From an uncultured Eubacteriales bacterium (GTDB lineage Bacteria; Bacillota; Clostridia; Lachnospirales; Lachnospiraceae): 6,034 nucleotides of DNA. Positions 5,608 to 6,034 of this stretch are shown one piece after another. Position 1 is the first letter of the stretch. Each line of letters opens with the position of its first letter. The position numbers and the translations under genes were made by a program. The notes beneath the pieces are model-generated. The model saw nothing but the letters and a program-made list of their open reading frames with translations, searched no databases and was not told the DNA's origin. The stretch is taken from contig ONXW01000104.1 of NCBI GenBank assembly GCA_900321915.1, positions 1 through 6,034 on the forward strand, in the 5' to 3' direction.

Positions 5608-5609
5608 GA

Positions 5610-5637
5610 TTGACATTTCCCAAAAAACACATATACT
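5610..5637 (+). promoter_or_regulatory. Strong sigma-A promoter upstream of the nifH-like gene
   Basis: A perfect -35, TTGACA (5610-5615), is followed after 16 bp by TATACT (5632-5637), a 5/6 match to the -10. This is the best promoter in the window. Transcription would start near 5644, giving a leader of about 140 nt before the nifH-like ATG, interrupted by a strong terminator. Confidence 0.7.
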
Positions 5638-5644
5638 GATAGTA

Positions 5645-5730
5645 CAAGGCATCCGACCGCAAAGATACGTTCTGAGCGGAAAGAGACAGAATACAGAACT
5701 ATCGCAGATATCATACGCGTTATTGTGTAT
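5645..5730 (+). promoter_or_regulatory. Structured leader, candidate riboswitch or attenuator control region
   Basis: About 86 nt of non-coding RNA lie between the promoter and the terminator hairpin. Several segments can pair with the terminator and would compete with it. TCCGAC (5652-5657) is complementary to GTCGGA (5741-5746) in the left arm. GACAGAAT (5685-5692) is complementary to ATTCTGTC (5746-5753) across the loop. Local alternatives include CCGC/GCGG (5657-5660/5676-5679) and GTTCTG/CAGAAC (5669-5674/5694-5699). No ATG-initiated leader peptide was seen, which argues against ribosome-mediated attenuation. It matched no riboswitch class I could recall. It could alternatively be the body of an independent small RNA. 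Confidence 0.45.
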
Positions 5731-5770
5731 AAGTGTCCCTGTCGGATTCTGTCCGACAGGGACACTTTCT
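5731..5770 (+). terminator. Strong intrinsic terminator 20 nt before the nifH-like start codon
   Basis: The arms 5731-5746 and 5752-5767 are perfect 16-bp complements (left arm AAGTGTCCCTGTCGGA) with a 5-nt TTCTG loop. The end of the right arm and the bases after it are T-rich (CTTTCTTTA). It sits between the strong promoter and the Shine-Dalgarno of the nifH-like gene, so complete termination would silence that gene. This supports conditional readthrough, or a short separate transcript of about 125 nt. Confidence 0.85.
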
Positions 5771-5786
5771 TTATGAGGAGACCCAT

Positions 5787-6034
5787 ATGTATCGTTTTGC
5801 AATTTACGGCAAGGGGGGAATCGGCAAGTCCACGACCTGCACCGCCCTTTCCTGCGCCTTCGCCGAGATGGGATATAAGGTCATGCAGATCGGCTGCGAC
5901 CCGAAGGCGGATTCGACCCTTTACCTGCATGAGGGAAAAAGGATACCGTCCATGCTGGAGGTCCTGCGGAAGAAGCGGGACCGGGCCGAGCTGGGGGAGC
6001 TGGTCTGCACCGGCTACAAAGGTATCATCTGCGC
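5787..6034 (+). CDS. NifH/BchL-family ATPase (nitrogenase-like iron protein), 5' part only
   Basis: The first 82 codons are present and the gene runs off the window. The P-loop GKGGIGKST (residues 8-16) and GCDPKADST (36-44), with Cys37, Asp38, Lys40 and Asp42, are hallmarks of the NifH/BchL/ChlL/CfbC group. These dimeric ATPases carry a [4Fe-4S] cluster and pass low-potential electrons to a partner reductase. The stretch KVMQIGCDPKADST mixes features of NifH (ADST) and of protochlorophyllide-reductase BchL (LQIGCDP). The downstream EVLRKKRDRAELGEL segment is shorter and more charged than in true NifH. A nitrogenase-like rather than N2-fixing role is therefore probable. The two cluster-ligand cysteines lie beyond the window. 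GAGGAG (5775-5780) sits 6 nt before the ATG. Expression appears to be gated by the terminator immediately upstream. Confidence 0.85.
   Translation, partial: MYRFAIYGKGGIGKSTTCTALSCAFAEMGYKVMQIGCDPKADSTLYLHEGKRIPSMLEVLRKKRDRAELGELVCTGYKGIIC

Noticed and set aside
5650..5700. Resemblance to a cyclic-di-GMP class I riboswitch (CGCAAAG at 5658-5664)
   Set aside because: Only this short segment matches from memory. The upstream GGCAAACC segment, the GNRA tetraloop hairpin and the tetraloop-receptor stem were not found, so I do not call it.
5644..5786. Leader peptide for ribosome-mediated attenuation before the nifH-like gene
   Set aside because: No ATG with a Shine-Dalgarno and no run of one regulatory codon occurs ahead of the terminator. 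The ATG at 5773 is out of frame and downstream of the hairpin.
5490..5930. Minus-strand open frames across the leader and nifH-like start
   Set aside because: They overlap a strong promoter and terminator and a clear P-loop gene on the other strand, and show no family features or start signals.

Overview
The window looks like chromosomal DNA from a Gram-positive anaerobe of the class Clostridia, probably Lachnospiraceae or a close relative. This is inferred from strong purine-rich ribosome binding sites, sigma-A type promoters, short intergenic gaps, a moderately GC-rich composition and the mix of families. No rRNA, tRNA, CRISPR array, integrase or insertion sequence was found. The species cannot be named from the sequence.

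Left part (1-2343, minus strand): one large gene for a Na+/phosphate-type cotransporter with a fused cytoplasmic PhoU domain. It carries an unusual C-terminal extension of about 160 residues: Pro/Ala-rich linker, a 6-residue tandem repeat, then a Lys/Glu/Asp-rich tail. A 10-bp inverted repeat lies beyond its stop codon.

Intergenic region (2344-2584): a divergent control region. It holds a minus-strand promoter for the transporter, one or two plus-strand promoters, a CcpA/LacI-type operator candidate over a plus-strand -35, and an inverted repeat whose right arm covers part of the next gene's Shine-Dalgarno sequence.

Middle part (2585-5581, plus strand): a probable five-gene operon with gaps of 64, 18, 34 and 61 nt. 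It encodes an 81-aa small protein (possibly HPr-like in fold), an alpha/beta-hydrolase esterase of the COG4947 type, an ATP-grasp carboxylate ligase, a 133-aa multi-pass membrane protein and a 74-aa helical, charged protein. The esterase and ATP-grasp enzyme form the functional core: an enzyme that could join a carboxylate to an amine or thiol beside one that could cleave an ester or related bond. The substrate is unknown.

Right part (5582-6034, plus strand): a hairpin after the operon, a near-consensus promoter (TTGACA, 16 bp, TATACT), a leader of about 90 nt, a perfect 16-bp intrinsic terminator, and within 20 nt the start of a NifH-like (nitrogenase iron protein/BchL family) ATPase cut by the window edge. 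A strong promoter and strong terminator directly ahead of this gene suggest control by transcription attenuation or a riboswitch, or else a separate small RNA. The leader did not match any riboswitch class I could recall, and it is the part of the window most worth testing.
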